In this document: piece by piece, positions 51,578 through 60,465 of the stretch
Numbering within the stretch: position 1 is the first letter of the stretch
How the letters are laid out: every line of letters begins with the position of its first letter
DNA from: Arthrobacter gandavensis
Lineage (GTDB): Bacteria; Actinomycetota; Actinomycetes; Actinomycetales; Micrococcaceae
DNA length: 64,000 bases
Assembly: GCF_015355785.1 (NCBI RefSeq)
Contig: NZ_JADKYW010000003.1
Span: 594,028-658,027, forward strand
Direction: 5' to 3'
Translations under genes and position numbers: made by a program
Notes under the pieces: model-generated
Database searches by the model: none
Told to the model about the DNA's origin: nothing
The model's input: only the letters and a program-made list of their open reading frames with translations

Positions 51578-53103
51578 TGGGAGTTTCCTTTCAGGACGAG
51601 GTCAAGTACGGAATGCTCATCGATGTCTTTCGCGTCGCTGACGGCCAGCATGCGGCCGGCATCCAGCACCAGCACGCGGTCAGCGAGGCCAATGACTTCT
51701 TCGATCTCACTGGAGACCACCACGATCGCAACCCCCTGGGCGGCGAGCTGGCGGATCAGTGCATAGATCTCGGCCTTGGCGCCGACGTCCACTCCGCGGG
51801 TAGGTTCATCCAGCAGCAGGATCCGCGTGCCGTGGATCAGCCAGCGTGCCAGCAGGACTTTCTGCTGGTTGCCGCCGGACAGCGTGCGGGCCGGCCGTTC
51901 GGTGTCTGCCGGCGTGAGCTGCAGTGCCGCCGTTTGTTCCTGCGCCGCTTTTTTTTCGCCGCGTTCGTTGAGCAGCCCGCGGCGCGCGAAGCGGGCGAAC
52001 GTGGACAGGGTGGCGTTCTTGTAGATCGGCTCATCCAGGAGCAGGCCCTGGCTTTTGCGCTCCTCCGGCGAAAGCCCGATCCCGGCCCGAATGGCTGCGG
52101 CCACCGATCCCGGCTGCAGTTTGCTGCCGTCCACGCTCACGCTGCCGGCGGTGGCCCTGCGGGCACCGTAGATGGTCTCCAGGATTTCCGAGCGGCCGGA
52201 ACCCACCAGCCCGGCCAGGCCGAGAATTTCCCCGGGCCGCACCGAGAAGCTGATGTCCCGGAAGGATCCGGCCAGTCCCAGCCCGTCTACTTCGAGCAGC
52301 GCCTTCCCCTCCGCCACCGGCGCCCGCAGCGGGAACACGTTGGTGGTCTCCCGGCCCGTCATCAGCTTCACCAGCTCCGACCGGGAGACGGACTTGACCG
52401 GCAGTGATGACGCGGTGCTTCGCCCGTCCTTGATCACGGACATCCGGTCACCGATCTGGTCGATCTCCTCCAGCCGGTGGGAAATGTAGACCACGGCGAT
52501 TCCCTGCCCGGTGAGCTGGCGGATGACCCGGAACAGGTTGGCCACCTCACCGGTGTCCAGGATGGCGCTGGGCTCATCCATGATGATCAGTCGTGCGTTG
52601 CGGGACAGCGCCCGGGCCATGCTCACGATCTGCTTGCCTGCGGCGGACAAGGTTCCCACCTCCGTGCCCGGGGAAAGGTCTTCGTGGCCCAGCCGCGCCA
52701 GCAGCTTGCGTGCCCTGTCCTTCGCATCCCTTACCCGCAGCACCCCGGCTCGGGCGTCCTCGTGCCCCAGGAAGATGTTCTCCGCGACGTTCAGTCCGTC
52801 AACCACGTCCAGTTCCTGGTACATGGTGGCGATGCCCAGCTCCAGGGCATCGGTGGGAGCCGTGAGCTGCACCGGCTTCCCCTTCCAGCGGATCTCGCCG
52901 CCGTCGGGCTGGTGCACCCCGGAGAGCGCCTTGATCAGTGTGGATTTCCCCGCGCCGTTCTGTCCGAGCACGCAGTGGACTTCTCCGGGCACCACCTCAA
53001 GGTTCACACCCTGCAGTGCCCGCACTCCGGCGAAACTCTTGCTCAGGTTGCGGACCTCAAGCAGCGGCTGGAGGCGTTCTGGGACATCGCTGGCCATCGA
53101 CAT
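51574..53103 (-). CDS. Sugar ABC transporter ATPase, dual NBD (RbsA-like)
   Basis: 509 aa counted from ATG 53103; GTG 53121 and ATG 53097 are alternatives, and none has a clear ribosome site. First [35 protein letters not shown]. Second [27 protein letters not shown]. Typical CUT2 ATPase. It heads the leftward arm of the divergent locus; the binding protein is on the rightward arm, so both arms are needed for the transporter. Confidence 0.86.
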   Translation of the reverse strand: MSMASDVPERLQPLLEVRNLSKSFAGVRALQGVNLEVVPGEVHCVLGQNGAGKSTLIKALSGVHQPDGGEIRWKGKPVQLTAPTDALELGIATMYQELDVVDGLNVAENIFLGHEDARAGVLRVRDAKDRARKLLARLGHEDLSPGTEVGTLSAAGKQIVSMARALSRNARLIIMDEPSAILDTGEVANLFRVIRQLTGQGIAVVYISHRLEEIDQIGDRMSVIKDGRSTASSLPVKSVSRSELVKLMTGRETTNVFPLRAPVAEGKALLEVDGLGLAGSFRDISFSVRPGEILGLAGLVGSGRSEILETIYGARRATAGSVSVDGSKLQPGSVAAAIRAGIGLSPEERKSQGLLLDEPIYKNATLSTFARFARRGLLNERGEKKAAQEQTAALQLTPADTERPARTLSGGNQQKVLLARWLIHGTRILLLDEPTRGVDVGAKAEIYALIRQLAAQGVAIVVVSSEIEEVIGLADRVLVLDAGRMLAVSDAKDIDEHSVLDLVLKGNSQ

Positions 53104-53262
53104 GGAACGGAGCTTACACACTTATGTCGATCACTGACAGTATCTTGCAGTTTTTTCGGCGGACTTCTGTTAGTGTGACGGCCATCACGATGAGGCGCAG
53201 GGCATGCAAGGTGCCAACAGGCCTCTTGGAGAAGGAACACCGACCGATTAGAGGAGACAACC
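53104..53262. promoter_or_regulatory. Divergent promoter region of the sugar locus
   Basis: 159 bp between the ATPase start and the binding-protein start. Contains a CRP-like site, TGTGA-CGGCCA-TCACG, at 53174-53189, with one mismatch from TGTGA-N6-TCACA, and short repeats of ACTGACAG-type sequence near 53133-53150. The rightward gene has the strong ribosome site AGAGGAGA at 53251-53258. A ROK operator is expected here, but I could not single one out. Confidence 0.5.
53174..53189. promoter_or_regulatory. CRP-like site
   Basis: TGTGA (53174-53178), CGGCCA, TCACG (53185-53189). This is the best match in the window to the CRP/GlxR consensus, with one base off. It lies 74-89 bp upstream of the binding-protein ATG and 71-86 bp upstream of the leftward ATPase start, positioned to affect both arms. 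Confidence 0.55.
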
Positions 53263-54309
53263 ATGCAGGCACTACGCATGCCGGGCCGGAGGCAGCTCGT
53301 AACCACCGCGGCGTTCATCGCCGTTGGCGGACTCGTCCTCACCGGATGTTCAAGCGGCGAAGAATCCAGCAGCGAACCCACCAACAACTCGGTTGAAGGC
53401 AACCAGGCCGAGGGCGACACCGTAGTGATCGGCTTCTCCGGTCCGGCTGCAGACCACGGCTGGCTCGGGGCCATCAACTCCGCTGCGCTGGCCGAAGCGG
53501 AGAAGTACCCGGATGTTGAACTCCGGGTGGCAGAGGGCACCAATGACGCCAACCTGCAGATCAGCCAGGTGGAGCAGTTCATCAACGAAGGCGTGGACGC
53601 CATCGTCCTGCTGCCCACGGACGGTGCGGCCCTGACCTCCGTAGCCACCCAGGCGATGGAAGCGGGGATTCCGGTGATCAACGTGGACCGCGAATTCTCC
53701 AGCCCCTTCGCCGCACGCACCACCATCCTGGGTGACAACTACGGCATGGGCGTCAGCGCCGGAACATACATCTGCGAACAGGTTGGAGACGATCCCAACG
53801 CCGTCGTCGCCGAAATCGCCGGCATCGACTCCCTGCCGCTGACGCAGGACCGCAGCGCCGGCTTCAAGGACGCACTCGAAGGCTGCGGGCTGGAGGTCAG
53901 CAACCGGGTTGCCGCCGACTTCACCGTCCAGGGCGGCGAAGCGGCCACGTCCCAGCTGCTCTCCGCGGCTCCGGAAATCGACGCGCTGTGGAACCACGAC
54001 GACGATCAGGGGATCGGCGTCCTGGCCGCCATCGATGCAGCGGGCCGCGACGAATTCATCATGGTGGGAGGCGCCGGATCCGCCAACGCGATGCGTGAGA
54101 TCCAGTCCGGTGAGAGTGTCCTGAAGGCAACCATCATCTACCCCTCCACGCAGGCTGCGGACGGTATCCGCCTGGCCCGCCTGCTGGTCCAGGACAAGGC
54201 CATGAGTGACCTGGTGGAGATCGAAGTACCCAACCGCGTGGTCCTCTACGCGCCGGTGGTCACCGGCGAGAACGTGGAGAAGTACCTGCCCACCGCGTTC
54301 GAGTCCTAG
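53263..54309 (+). CDS. Sugar ABC substrate-binding lipoprotein (RbsB-like)
   Basis: 348 aa. A signal peptide with lipobox LTGC (Cys near residue 29). Peripla_BP_4 type: VVIGFSGPAADHGWLGAINSAA, then EQFINEGVDAIVLLP, PVINVDREFSS, and LWNHDDDQGIGVLAAI. The sequence fits RbsB/inositol-type binding proteins. It works with the RbsC- and RbsA-like proteins encoded on the other side of the divergent promoter. Confidence 0.85.
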   Translation: MQALRMPGRRQLVTTAAFIAVGGLVLTGCSSGEESSSEPTNNSVEGNQAEGDTVVIGFSGPAADHGWLGAINSAALAEAEKYPDVELRVAEGTNDANLQISQVEQFINEGVDAIVLLPTDGAALTSVATQAMEAGIPVINVDREFSSPFAARTTILGDNYGMGVSAGTYICEQVGDDPNAVVAEIAGIDSLPLTQDRSAGFKDALEGCGLEVSNRVAADFTVQGGEAATSQLLSAAPEIDALWNHDDDQGIGVLAAIDAAGRDEFIMVGGAGSANAMREIQSGESVLKATIIYPSTQAADGIRLARLLVQDKAMSDLVEIEVPNRVVLYAPVVTGENVEKYLPTAFES

Positions 54310-54406
54310 AGACGTCCAGCAGCGGGGCGTCCCTGCAGGGGCGCTCCGCAGCTGGACCCCGGGAATCATTTCCGCCACGGTTTTCCGCGGCAGCTAGGAG
54401 AAAAAC

Positions 54407-55597
54407 ATGCACAAACCGCTGAAGATCGCACTGGTGGGACACGGGTTCATGGGTGCGGCGCATTCCCAGGCCTGGCGGGTGGCGCCGCGCTTCTTCGACA
54501 TTCCACTGCAGCCCGAAATGGCCCTGCTGGTGGGGCGCGACGCCGGCCGGACGGCGGCGGCGGCCGCCAAGTGGGGCTGGGCGGAGACATCCACCGACTG
54601 GCGCGAAGCGGTGGAGCGGGAGGACATCGACGTCGTGGACATCGTGACGCCGGGCGCTTCGCATGCCGAGATTGCCATCACCGCCTTGGAGGCGGGTAAG
54701 CACGTGCTGTGCGAAAAGCCGCTGGCCAACAACGTTGAGGAAGCAACCGCCATGGCCGACGCCGCCGCGCGTGCCGCACGCAACGGCGTCCAGGCGATGG
54801 CTGGGTTCACCTACCGGCGGCTCCCCGCAACCACTCACGCCCGCGATCTGGTGGCAGGCGGGGCGATCGGCGACGTCCGCCAGGTCCGCGCCGCCTACCT
54901 GCAGGACTGGCTGGTGGATCCGGAGGCGCCGTTGTCCTGGCGGCTGGAACAGGACAAGGCAGGTTCGGGCGTACTCGGTGACCTGGGTGCCCACATCATC
55001 GATCTGGCACAGTACGTCACCGGCCGCCGGCTTACCGAGGTCAGCGGCACGCTGGCAACACTGGTGGACAGCCGCCCTCTGCCGGATTCGTCCGGGGCCG
55101 ACGGCGGACTGGGCGGCCAGCGCGGCACCGGTACCGCCCGCGGCCCTGTGACGGTGGACGACGTCGCGCTGTTTACCGGCCGCTTCGAGGACGGTGTCCT
55201 GGGGACGTTTGAGGCAACGCGGATGGCCACCGGGCGAAAGAACGCGCTGCGCCTGGAAGTCTCCGGCAGCCGCGGGGCAATCAGCTTCGACCTGGAGGAC
55301 CTGAACTTCCTTGAATTCTGCGACTTCACTGCCCCCGCTGACCGGCAGGGCTTCACCCGGATCATAGTCACCGAACCGGTCCATCCCTACGTTGGTGCGT
55401 GGTGGCCCGCGGGGCATTCGCTGGGCTACGAGCACGGCTTTGTCCATCAGGTGAGCGACTTCGTCACTGCCGTGGCCGCCGGGAGCCCGCCGTCGCCGTC
55501 GTTCGCTGACGGCCTGCAGGTCCAGGAAGTCCTGGACTCCGTATCCCGCAGCGCCGCCAAATCAAGCATCTGGACTTCAGTGGGAACCACGAGCTAG
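54407..55597 (+). CDS. Gfo/Idh/MocA-family oxidoreductase
   Basis: 396 aa. The NAD-binding Rossmann motif GHGFMGAAHSQAW is near residues 10-22, and the family catalytic Lys lies in VLCEKPLANN near 101-110. The C-terminal alpha/beta domain is present. Family members oxidise sugars, inositols or sugar lactones. It lies between the binding protein and the TIM-barrel isomerase, so it probably handles the imported sugar. ATG 54407 follows AGGAG. Confidence 0.85.
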   Translation: MHKPLKIALVGHGFMGAAHSQAWRVAPRFFDIPLQPEMALLVGRDAGRTAAAAAKWGWAETSTDWREAVEREDIDVVDIVTPGASHAEIAITALEAGKHVLCEKPLANNVEEATAMADAAARAARNGVQAMAGFTYRRLPATTHARDLVAGGAIGDVRQVRAAYLQDWLVDPEAPLSWRLEQDKAGSGVLGDLGAHIIDLAQYVTGRRLTEVSGTLATLVDSRPLPDSSGADGGLGGQRGTGTARGPVTVDDVALFTGRFEDGVLGTFEATRMATGRKNALRLEVSGSRGAISFDLEDLNFLEFCDFTAPADRQGFTRIIVTEPVHPYVGAWWPAGHSLGYEHGFVHQVSDFVTAVAAGSPPSPSFADGLQVQEVLDSVSRSAAKSSIWTSVGTTS

Positions 55598-55632
55598 GTC
55601 CCGCCCCCGATTCCTAGGCGAAGGAGCCGAAC

Positions 55633-56634
55633 ATGTCACGACCGATCACCCTGTTCACCGGCCAGTGGGCCGACCTGCCGTTCGAGGAGGTGGCCCGGCT
55701 CGCGTCGGAGTGGGGCTACGACGGCCTGGAGATCGCCTGCTGGGGCGACCATCTGGATCCCTGGCGGTGGGACGAGGACGGCTACGTCCAGGGCAAAAAG
55801 GACATCCTGGAAAAATACAACCTGCAGGTCTTCGCGATCTCCAACCATCTCAAGGGCCAGGCGGTCTGCGACGATCCCATCGACCAAAGGCACCGGGACA
55901 TCCTGCCCGACCAGGTGTGGGGCGACGGCGATCCGGAGGGCGTACGGCAGCGCGCCGCCGAAGAGATGAAGCACACCGCCCGGCTGGCTGCGGCACTGGA
56001 CGTGAAGACGGTTGTTGGCTTCACCGGCTCGTCGATCTGGAAGTACGTGGCGATGTTCCCGCCGGTGTCCGCCGACGCCGTAGACGCCGGCTACCAGGAC
56101 TTCGCCGACCGCTGGAATCCGATCCTGGACGTCTTCGACGAAGTGGGAGTCCGGTTCGCCCATGAAGTCCATCCCAGCGAAATCGCCTACGACTACTGGA
56201 CCACGGTCCGCACGCTCGAAGCGATCGGACACCGTCCGGCGTTTGGGCTGAACTGGGATCCCAGCCACTTCGTCTGGCAGGACCTGGATCCGGTGAGCTT
56301 CCTCTGGGACTTCCAGGACCGGATCTACCACGTTGACTGCAAGGACACGAAGAAGCGGATGTCCAACGGGCGGAACGGCCGGCTGGGCTCCCACCTGCCC
56401 TGGGCGGACCCGCGCCGCGGCTGGGACTTTGTCTCCACCGGCCACGGCGACGTGCCATGGGAGGACGCGTTCAGGATGCTGAACAGCATCGGCTACGACG
56501 GCCCAATTTCGGTGGAGTGGGAGGACGCCGGCATGGACCGCCTGGTCGGCGCGCCGGAAGCGCTGGCCTTCGTCCGGTCCCTCGCCATGGAACCTCCGGA
56601 GGCAGCGTTCGACGCCGCTTTCTCCTCCCGCTAA
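55633..56634 (+). CDS. Sugar phosphate isomerase/epimerase (xylose-isomerase-like TIM barrel)
   Basis: 333 aa. AP-endonuclease-2/xylose-isomerase-like barrel. Visible motifs: [13 protein letters not shown] near 31-43, [18 protein letters not shown] with metal Glu near 178, NWDPSHF with Asp and His near 215-220, HVDCKD, and VEWEDAGMD near the end. These residues form the divalent-metal site. It is 35 bp downstream of the MocA-type gene, with the ribosome site GAAGGAG. Probably epimerises or isomerises the oxidised sugar, as in scyllo-inositol or keto-sugar pathways. Confidence 0.84.
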   Translation: MSRPITLFTGQWADLPFEEVARLASEWGYDGLEIACWGDHLDPWRWDEDGYVQGKKDILEKYNLQVFAISNHLKGQAVCDDPIDQRHRDILPDQVWGDGDPEGVRQRAAEEMKHTARLAAALDVKTVVGFTGSSIWKYVAMFPPVSADAVDAGYQDFADRWNPILDVFDEVGVRFAHEVHPSEIAYDYWTTVRTLEAIGHRPAFGLNWDPSHFVWQDLDPVSFLWDFQDRIYHVDCKDTKKRMSNGRNGRLGSHLPWADPRRGWDFVSTGHGDVPWEDAFRMLNSIGYDGPISVEWEDAGMDRLVGAPEALAFVRSLAMEPPEAAFDAAFSSR

Positions 56635-56650
56635 TTCCTGCAAAACCCCA

Positions 56651-56683
56651 AACGGTCCCGCGGCGATGTGCCGCGGGACCGTT
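56651..56683. terminator. Terminator hairpin after the isomerase gene
   Basis: A perfect 14-bp stem (56651-56664 with 56670-56683) and loop GATGT. It lies 17 bp after the isomerase stop and 25 bp before the end of the convergent gene, so it is likely bidirectional. Confidence 0.78.
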
Positions 56684-56707
56684 CGGCTGGCAGGACCCTC
56701 TCGCCGG

Positions 56708-58408
56708 TTAGGACAGGCGCCAGTAAACCTCGTCGTCATTCTCCTCAGCGAGAATCATGCGCATGGTCAGCCGGGAGTCCTCCCCCAGGGCACTGTCCGG
56801 AACGTCGAAACACCTTTCAACGGTCACGGAGTCCCCCGCACTGAGCGGTTCCTGGTCAACGCTGCGCTGTCCGAGGCTGCTGGAGCAGCCCAGGACGCTG
56901 TAGATCCGGTTGTCGGTTCCGATCAGTTCCGCCGGCAGGTCGAGCCAGGGCCGGCCCTCACCGCTGCCGTTGTAGACGGCGGTGAAACGGGCAATCACGT
57001 AATTGTGGTCAGGTGCGCCGGATTCGGGATCCCGCTCCTGCACCTCAGCTGCGGCGTCCCGGTCCAGCTCGGTGAGCGTGACGGCGTAATCGCCCACGGT
57101 CACTTCCTCGCTTGCTGCGTTGGCCGGTTCGGAGACGAGGCTGCTGATGTAGCTCTCCGAGTATTCGTAGGAGTAGTCCTGCTCTTCGGCATCCAGGAGC
57201 TCTTCGGAATAGTCCTCGGTGTAGGAGTCCGTACCGGCTTCGGTCTCGCTTTCCCAGTAGCCCGCGTCCTGGAGCGACCCGACGACGAGGGTGTTCACGA
57301 CAATCCCCACGACGATGGACAGCACCGAAACGGACAGGGCGGCGATGGACAGCGGCTTTGCGATGTTCTTGGACTTGATGCCCTTGATAAGTGCCGGAAT
57401 GCCCAGCCCCACGCCAACGATCGCCAGCGGGAAGGCCACCACGTTCACGAACGGAATCCAGCACACGAGCAGGGCCAGGATGCCCAGGACCAGGGCTGCG
57501 ATTGCCAGCCCCTTGCCCGGAGTGGGCGGCGGCGGCACGTAGTTGGGGTAGCCGGACTGACCGGGGTAGCCGGGGTGACCGGGGTAGCCGGGGTAACCGG
57601 GCTGGCCAGGGTAGCCGGGCTGCCCCTGGTTCCCGTACGGCCCCGGCTGAGCGGGGTAATTCGGCTGGTAGCTGGGGTAACCGGGCTGGCCGGGATGCGT
57701 GCCTTGGTTCCCTGGCTGGCCGAACTGCCCGGGCTGGTCTTGGCCCTGGCCGAACTGGCCGGGCTGGTCTTGGCCCTGGCCGGGCTGGCCGAACTGGCCC
57801 GGCTGGCCCGGGTAACCCTGGCCCTGGTGCTGGGGGGTCTGGCCGGCGTCGTTATCCTGGCCGGCGTCGTTGTCCTGGCCGGCGAAACCCTGGCCGGCCA
57901 AACCAGGGTACCCACCGGGGTTGGTGAACGGGGCTTGTTCCGGCTGTCCGGGGTGCCGGCTGCCGCCGGGTGCTGAGGGCGCGCCGGGAACCGAGGCGTA
58001 AGGGTTGTGCGGCGGCATCGGAGGCATCTGGTCCGTTCCGTAGGGAAGGGACGGCCCGCCGTCGAACCCACCGGGTGCTGCAAAGCCGCCTGCCTGTGCA
58101 GGCGCCGGCGCATCCGGTGCCTGCCCGGCCTCCGGCGGCAGCGGCGCCGTCGGCATGCCGTCATCCTGGTTGCCGGAGCCGCCATCACCGTGGCCGGCTT
58201 CGCCGGTATCAGCACCGGCCGCGCCAGCGGCGGCGTTGCCGGCATCTCCGGCGTCCACGACGGGACGGTTGCCGGCACCATCGGCGTCGGCCGCGCCGGT
58301 ACCAGCACCGGCTGCGCCAGCGGCGGCGTTGCCGGTGCCGCTGACGGAATCGGCGCCTTCGCTGGCGTCGTGGTCCGCAGGCTCGGGCTGTCCCTGGTCC
58401 CTGTCCAT
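56708..58408 (-). CDS. DUF4190/DUF4352-type surface protein with Gly/Pro/Gln repeats
   Basis: 566 aa from ATG 58408, preceded by GGGGGA; the frame to 58513 is longer but lacks a ribosome site. N-terminal about 270 residues are low-complexity, first Ala/Gly/Asp repeats, then Gly-Pro-Gln-Tyr repeats of YPGQPG type (encoded by about 57540-57930). Two to four TMs follow in [21 protein letters not shown] and [21 protein letters not shown], then an acidic linker and a C-terminal beta domain of DUF4352 type ending DDEVYWRLS. It is paralogous to the gene at 59521. Function unknown; probably a membrane-anchored surface protein. Confidence 0.75.
   Translation of the reverse strand: MDRDQGQPEPADHDASEGADSVSGTGNAAAGAAGAGTGAADADGAGNRPVVDAGDAGNAAAGAAGADTGEAGHGDGGSGNQDDGMPTAPLPPEAGQAPDAPAPAQAGGFAAPGGFDGGPSLPYGTDQMPPMPPHNPYASVPGAPSAPGGSRHPGQPEQAPFTNPGGYPGLAGQGFAGQDNDAGQDNDAGQTPQHQGQGYPGQPGQFGQPGQGQDQPGQFGQGQDQPGQFGQPGNQGTHPGQPGYPSYQPNYPAQPGPYGNQGQPGYPGQPGYPGYPGHPGYPGQSGYPNYVPPPPTPGKGLAIAALVLGILALLVCWIPFVNVVAFPLAIVGVGLGIPALIKGIKSKNIAKPLSIAALSVSVLSIVVGIVVNTLVVGSLQDAGYWESETEAGTDSYTEDYSEELLDAEEQDYSYEYSESYISSLVSEPANAASEEVTVGDYAVTLTELDRDAAAEVQERDPESGAPDHNYVIARFTAVYNGSGEGRPWLDLPAELIGTDNRIYSVLGCSSSLGQRSVDQEPLSAGDSVTVERCFDVPDSALGEDSRLTMRMILAEENDDEVYWRLS
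57540..57930. repeat. Gly/Pro/Gln-encoding tandem repeats
   Basis: Short in-frame units (mostly 9-15 bp, GGGTAGCCGGG-like on the plus strand; YPGQPG, PGYPG and GQDQPGQF in protein) inside the surface protein gene. The imperfect repetition makes length variation by slippage likely, always in steps that can preserve the frame. Confidence 0.65.
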
Positions 58409-58609
58409 GTCTTTTCCCCCAAATTGAGTTCTTCGTCTTGCGTTGAGGCGGACCGTCCAGAGACCGCCGCTACCTATCCTAGCCAAGCACAATTCCGTGT
58501 TCTGCCTAGTCACAGACCGCTGGGACAGTTCCAGCCGGGTTAGCTACCCGGAACGCACAGCAAAGGCCCGCCCCGCAGACGCGGAACGGACCCCTGCAGC
58601 GAACTGAGG
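58409..58609. other. 201-bp intergenic region
   Basis: Contains the leader of the surface-protein gene and the terminator of tpx. I see no small gene. Its rightmost part carries the hairpin at 58565-58592. Confidence 0.4.
58565..58592 (-). terminator. Terminator downstream of tpx
   Basis: Minus-strand RNA folds a 12-bp stem (three G-U pairs) with loop GUCU, followed by UUUGC. On the plus strand the same stem has A/C mismatches, so the signal is directional. It lies 18 bp after the tpx stop. Confidence 0.6.
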
Positions 58610-59107
58610 CTACGCCAGGGCGGCCACCGCGGCGTCGTAGTCCGGTTCAGTGGTGATTTCGGGGACGAGCTGCGCGTGCAATACGCTGCCGTCCACGTCA
58701 AGAACGACGACGGCGCGGGCCAGCAGGCCCTGCAGCGGACCTTCGGCCTGGGTCAGCCCGAAGTCCTCGCCGAAGCTGCTCCGGAACGCCGATGCGGCAA
58801 CGACGTTTTCGATGCCCTCTGCACCGCAGAACCGGCCAAGCGCGAACGGCAGGTCCTTGGAGACACAGACAACTGCAGTATTCTCAAGACCGGCAGCAAT
58901 CTCGTTGAAACGCCGGACGCTGGCGGCGCAGACTCCGGTGTCAACGCTGGGGAAAATGTTCAGGACTATCCGTCGTCCGGCGAGGGCCTCGCTGGATACC
59001 TCGGACAGGTCGGTTCCAACCAGCAAGAACGCGGGAGCAGGAGTTCCCGCAGCGGGGAGTTCACCGGTGGTGCGGACAGGATTTTCTTTGAATGCGGTAG
59101 TTGCCAT
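58610..59107 (-). CDS. tpx: Thiol peroxidase (Tpx), lipid hydroperoxide type
   Basis: A 165-aa peroxiredoxin of the Tpx class. The peroxidatic Cys is in [16 protein letters not shown] (near residue 61), and the resolving Cys in [11 protein letters not shown] (near 95). Length and motif spacing fit E. coli Tpx (Cys61/Cys95). The enzyme reduces hydroperoxides with thioredoxin. The start is ATG 59107. It is a single-gene unit with its own terminator. Confidence 0.9.
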   Translation of the reverse strand: MATTAFKENPVRTTGELPAAGTPAPAFLLVGTDLSEVSSEALAGRRIVLNIFPSVDTGVCAASVRRFNEIAAGLENTAVVCVSKDLPFALGRFCGAEGIENVVAASAFRSSFGEDFGLTQAEGPLQGLLARAVVVLDVDGSVLHAQLVPEITTEPDYDAAVAALA

Positions 59108-59520
59108 GCTCTGTGTTTATCACGTTCGCGTTGCCCGGCACGGCTACGTGACCTGCAGGAACATCCTGCAGCGAGAATCCCGCCAAAAAATTGCCGGGCA
59201 GGGGGGTTCCCTTCAGCAGTGACGGTGTTTTACTGAAAGTGGTTCCTTAAGGCGGGACCAGAACAGGTCCACTTGGCCGGGACCGAAAGGTTCATCGGCC
59301 GGACCTCGGAACGACTCCCTGGCTGCGGCTGGGGAGCCGTTCCGTGTGCGGCCGCACTCCAGTTTCAGGCACTGCCCAGTTTCAGGCACTGCCCAGTTTC
59401 AGGCACTGCCCAGTTTCAGGCACTGCCCAGTTTCAGGCACTGCCCAGTTTTAGGCACTGCCCAGTTTTAGGTACTGCCCAGTTTTAGGTGCTGCCCAGAT
59501 TCAGGTCCTGCGCTGATCCG
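59108..59520. other. 413-bp intergenic region with minisatellite
   Basis: Between tpx (start 59107) and the DUF4352 paralog (end 59521). The left 250 bp hold the tpx leader and no recognisable gene. The right part holds the 17-bp tandem array at 59360-59512, ending 8 bp from the stop codon of the paralog. Confidence 0.45.
59360..59512. repeat. 17-bp tandem minisatellite, nine units
   Basis: Unit CAGTTTCAGGCACTGCC. Units start at 59360, 59377, 59394, 59411, 59428 (identical), 59445, 59462, 59479 and 59496. Units 6-9 accumulate changes (C to T at the seventh base in three of them, then more in the last), a polar decay typical of one end of an array. 17 bp is not a multiple of three, so the array is unlikely to be coding. 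Confidence 0.9.
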
Positions 59521-60315
59521 CTACTGAGCGGCCCAGTAAACGCGGTCGTCCCGGAATGAGAACAGGCTCTCCACCAGGATCTTTGCGTCGGTAATGGCTT
59601 CAGCCGGCACATCAAAGCAGACGGAGTAGCTGCCGGCACCGCCCTTGGTCAGCGTGGGGACCTCATGTGCCGGGTTTGGTGCAACGGCCGTGCACGTGGA
59701 GGTTGAATACTGCCGGGCATCCGAACCCGCAAGCTCGGCAGTGAGATCGACCCAGGGGTCACCTTCCTCGGCACCGTTGTAGACAACCGCCATATCAACC
59801 AGGACGTACTGGCCGGCAGGCGCCGCGTTGAACTGATTAGCTGCCACGACCTGGTCATTCGCGTTCAGGTTCACGCCGGTGACCGTGACGGTGTACTCAC
59901 CGATTTCCGCCGAGGTCCCCACGGCGAGCGAATCAGCAGCGGCTTCAGTCTGCTCCGGGTCTGCTGCAACGACGCCGTCGGCGCTGTCTTCGATGGACTC
60001 CACGACTGAGTCGAGGGCAGCCGAGTACACGGCCTGCGTTGCGAACACACCGATGATCGAGAGGACGCTGAGGATCAGCCCGGCGATGGGCATCCCCTTC
60101 GGGGCGCGGCGCTTCGCGGCGGTCACCAGCGCCGCGATGCCAAAGCCGAGACCGGCAAGCCCAACGAACAGGAACACGTTGTTGAGCACGGGAACCCAGC
60201 AGAGAGCGAGGGCGACTATGCCCAGGACAAGGGCGGTGACGGCCAGCCCCTTCCCGGGTCTGGCGGGCGGAGCCGGGAGCGGTGCCGGAGCCGGCGAGTA
60301 GGTTTGGTTTTCCAT
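59521..60315 (-). CDS. DUF4352-type membrane protein (paralog of 56708)
   Basis: 264 aa. A short Pro/Ala N-terminus, then PGKGLAVTALVLGIVALALCW and a membrane block (KGMPIAGLILSVLSIIGVFA), an acidic linker, and a C-terminal beta domain with ASTCTAVAP-like cysteines, ending DDRVYWAAQ. The order and end motif match the protein encoded at 56708-58408, minus its long repeat N-terminus. The leader has the same GGGGGA ribosome site. Function unknown; the pair flanks tpx. Confidence 0.74.
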   Translation of the reverse strand: MENQTYSPAPAPLPAPPARPGKGLAVTALVLGIVALALCWVPVLNNVFLFVGLAGLGFGIAALVTAAKRRAPKGMPIAGLILSVLSIIGVFATQAVYSAALDSVVESIEDSADGVVAADPEQTEAAADSLAVGTSAEIGEYTVTVTGVNLNANDQVVAANQFNAAPAGQYVLVDMAVVYNGAEEGDPWVDLTAELAGSDARQYSTSTCTAVAPNPAHEVPTLTKGGAGSYSVCFDVPAEAITDAKILVESLFSFRDDRVYWAAQ

Positions 60316-60343
60316 TGCGAATCCCCCATAGGATGCGATGCCT

Positions 60344-60363
60344 GGCGGCCCCGCGGGGCCGCC
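60344..60363. terminator. Terminator hairpin between DinB and DUF4352 genes
   Basis: A 20-bp perfect self-complementary stretch, GGCGGCCC stem with a four-base CGCG loop. It lies 103 bp downstream of the DinB gene stop (60466) and 29 bp upstream of the next gene start, so it can insulate the two leftward genes. Confidence 0.6.
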
Positions 60364-60465
60364 GCAGGACGTTCTTGTCCTGCGCCGCCCACCCTAGGTG
60401 CCGCCTCTGACATTGCCTTCCGGCCGGACCCTGAACGCCTTCCCGCACCCCGGGCAGCGTGCCCG

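Noticed and set aside
59273-59470. Small ORF translating the 17-bp repeats into a periodic peptide
   Set aside because: A 17-bp period changes frame at each unit, so the apparent periodic peptide is a by-product; no ribosome site or start fits.
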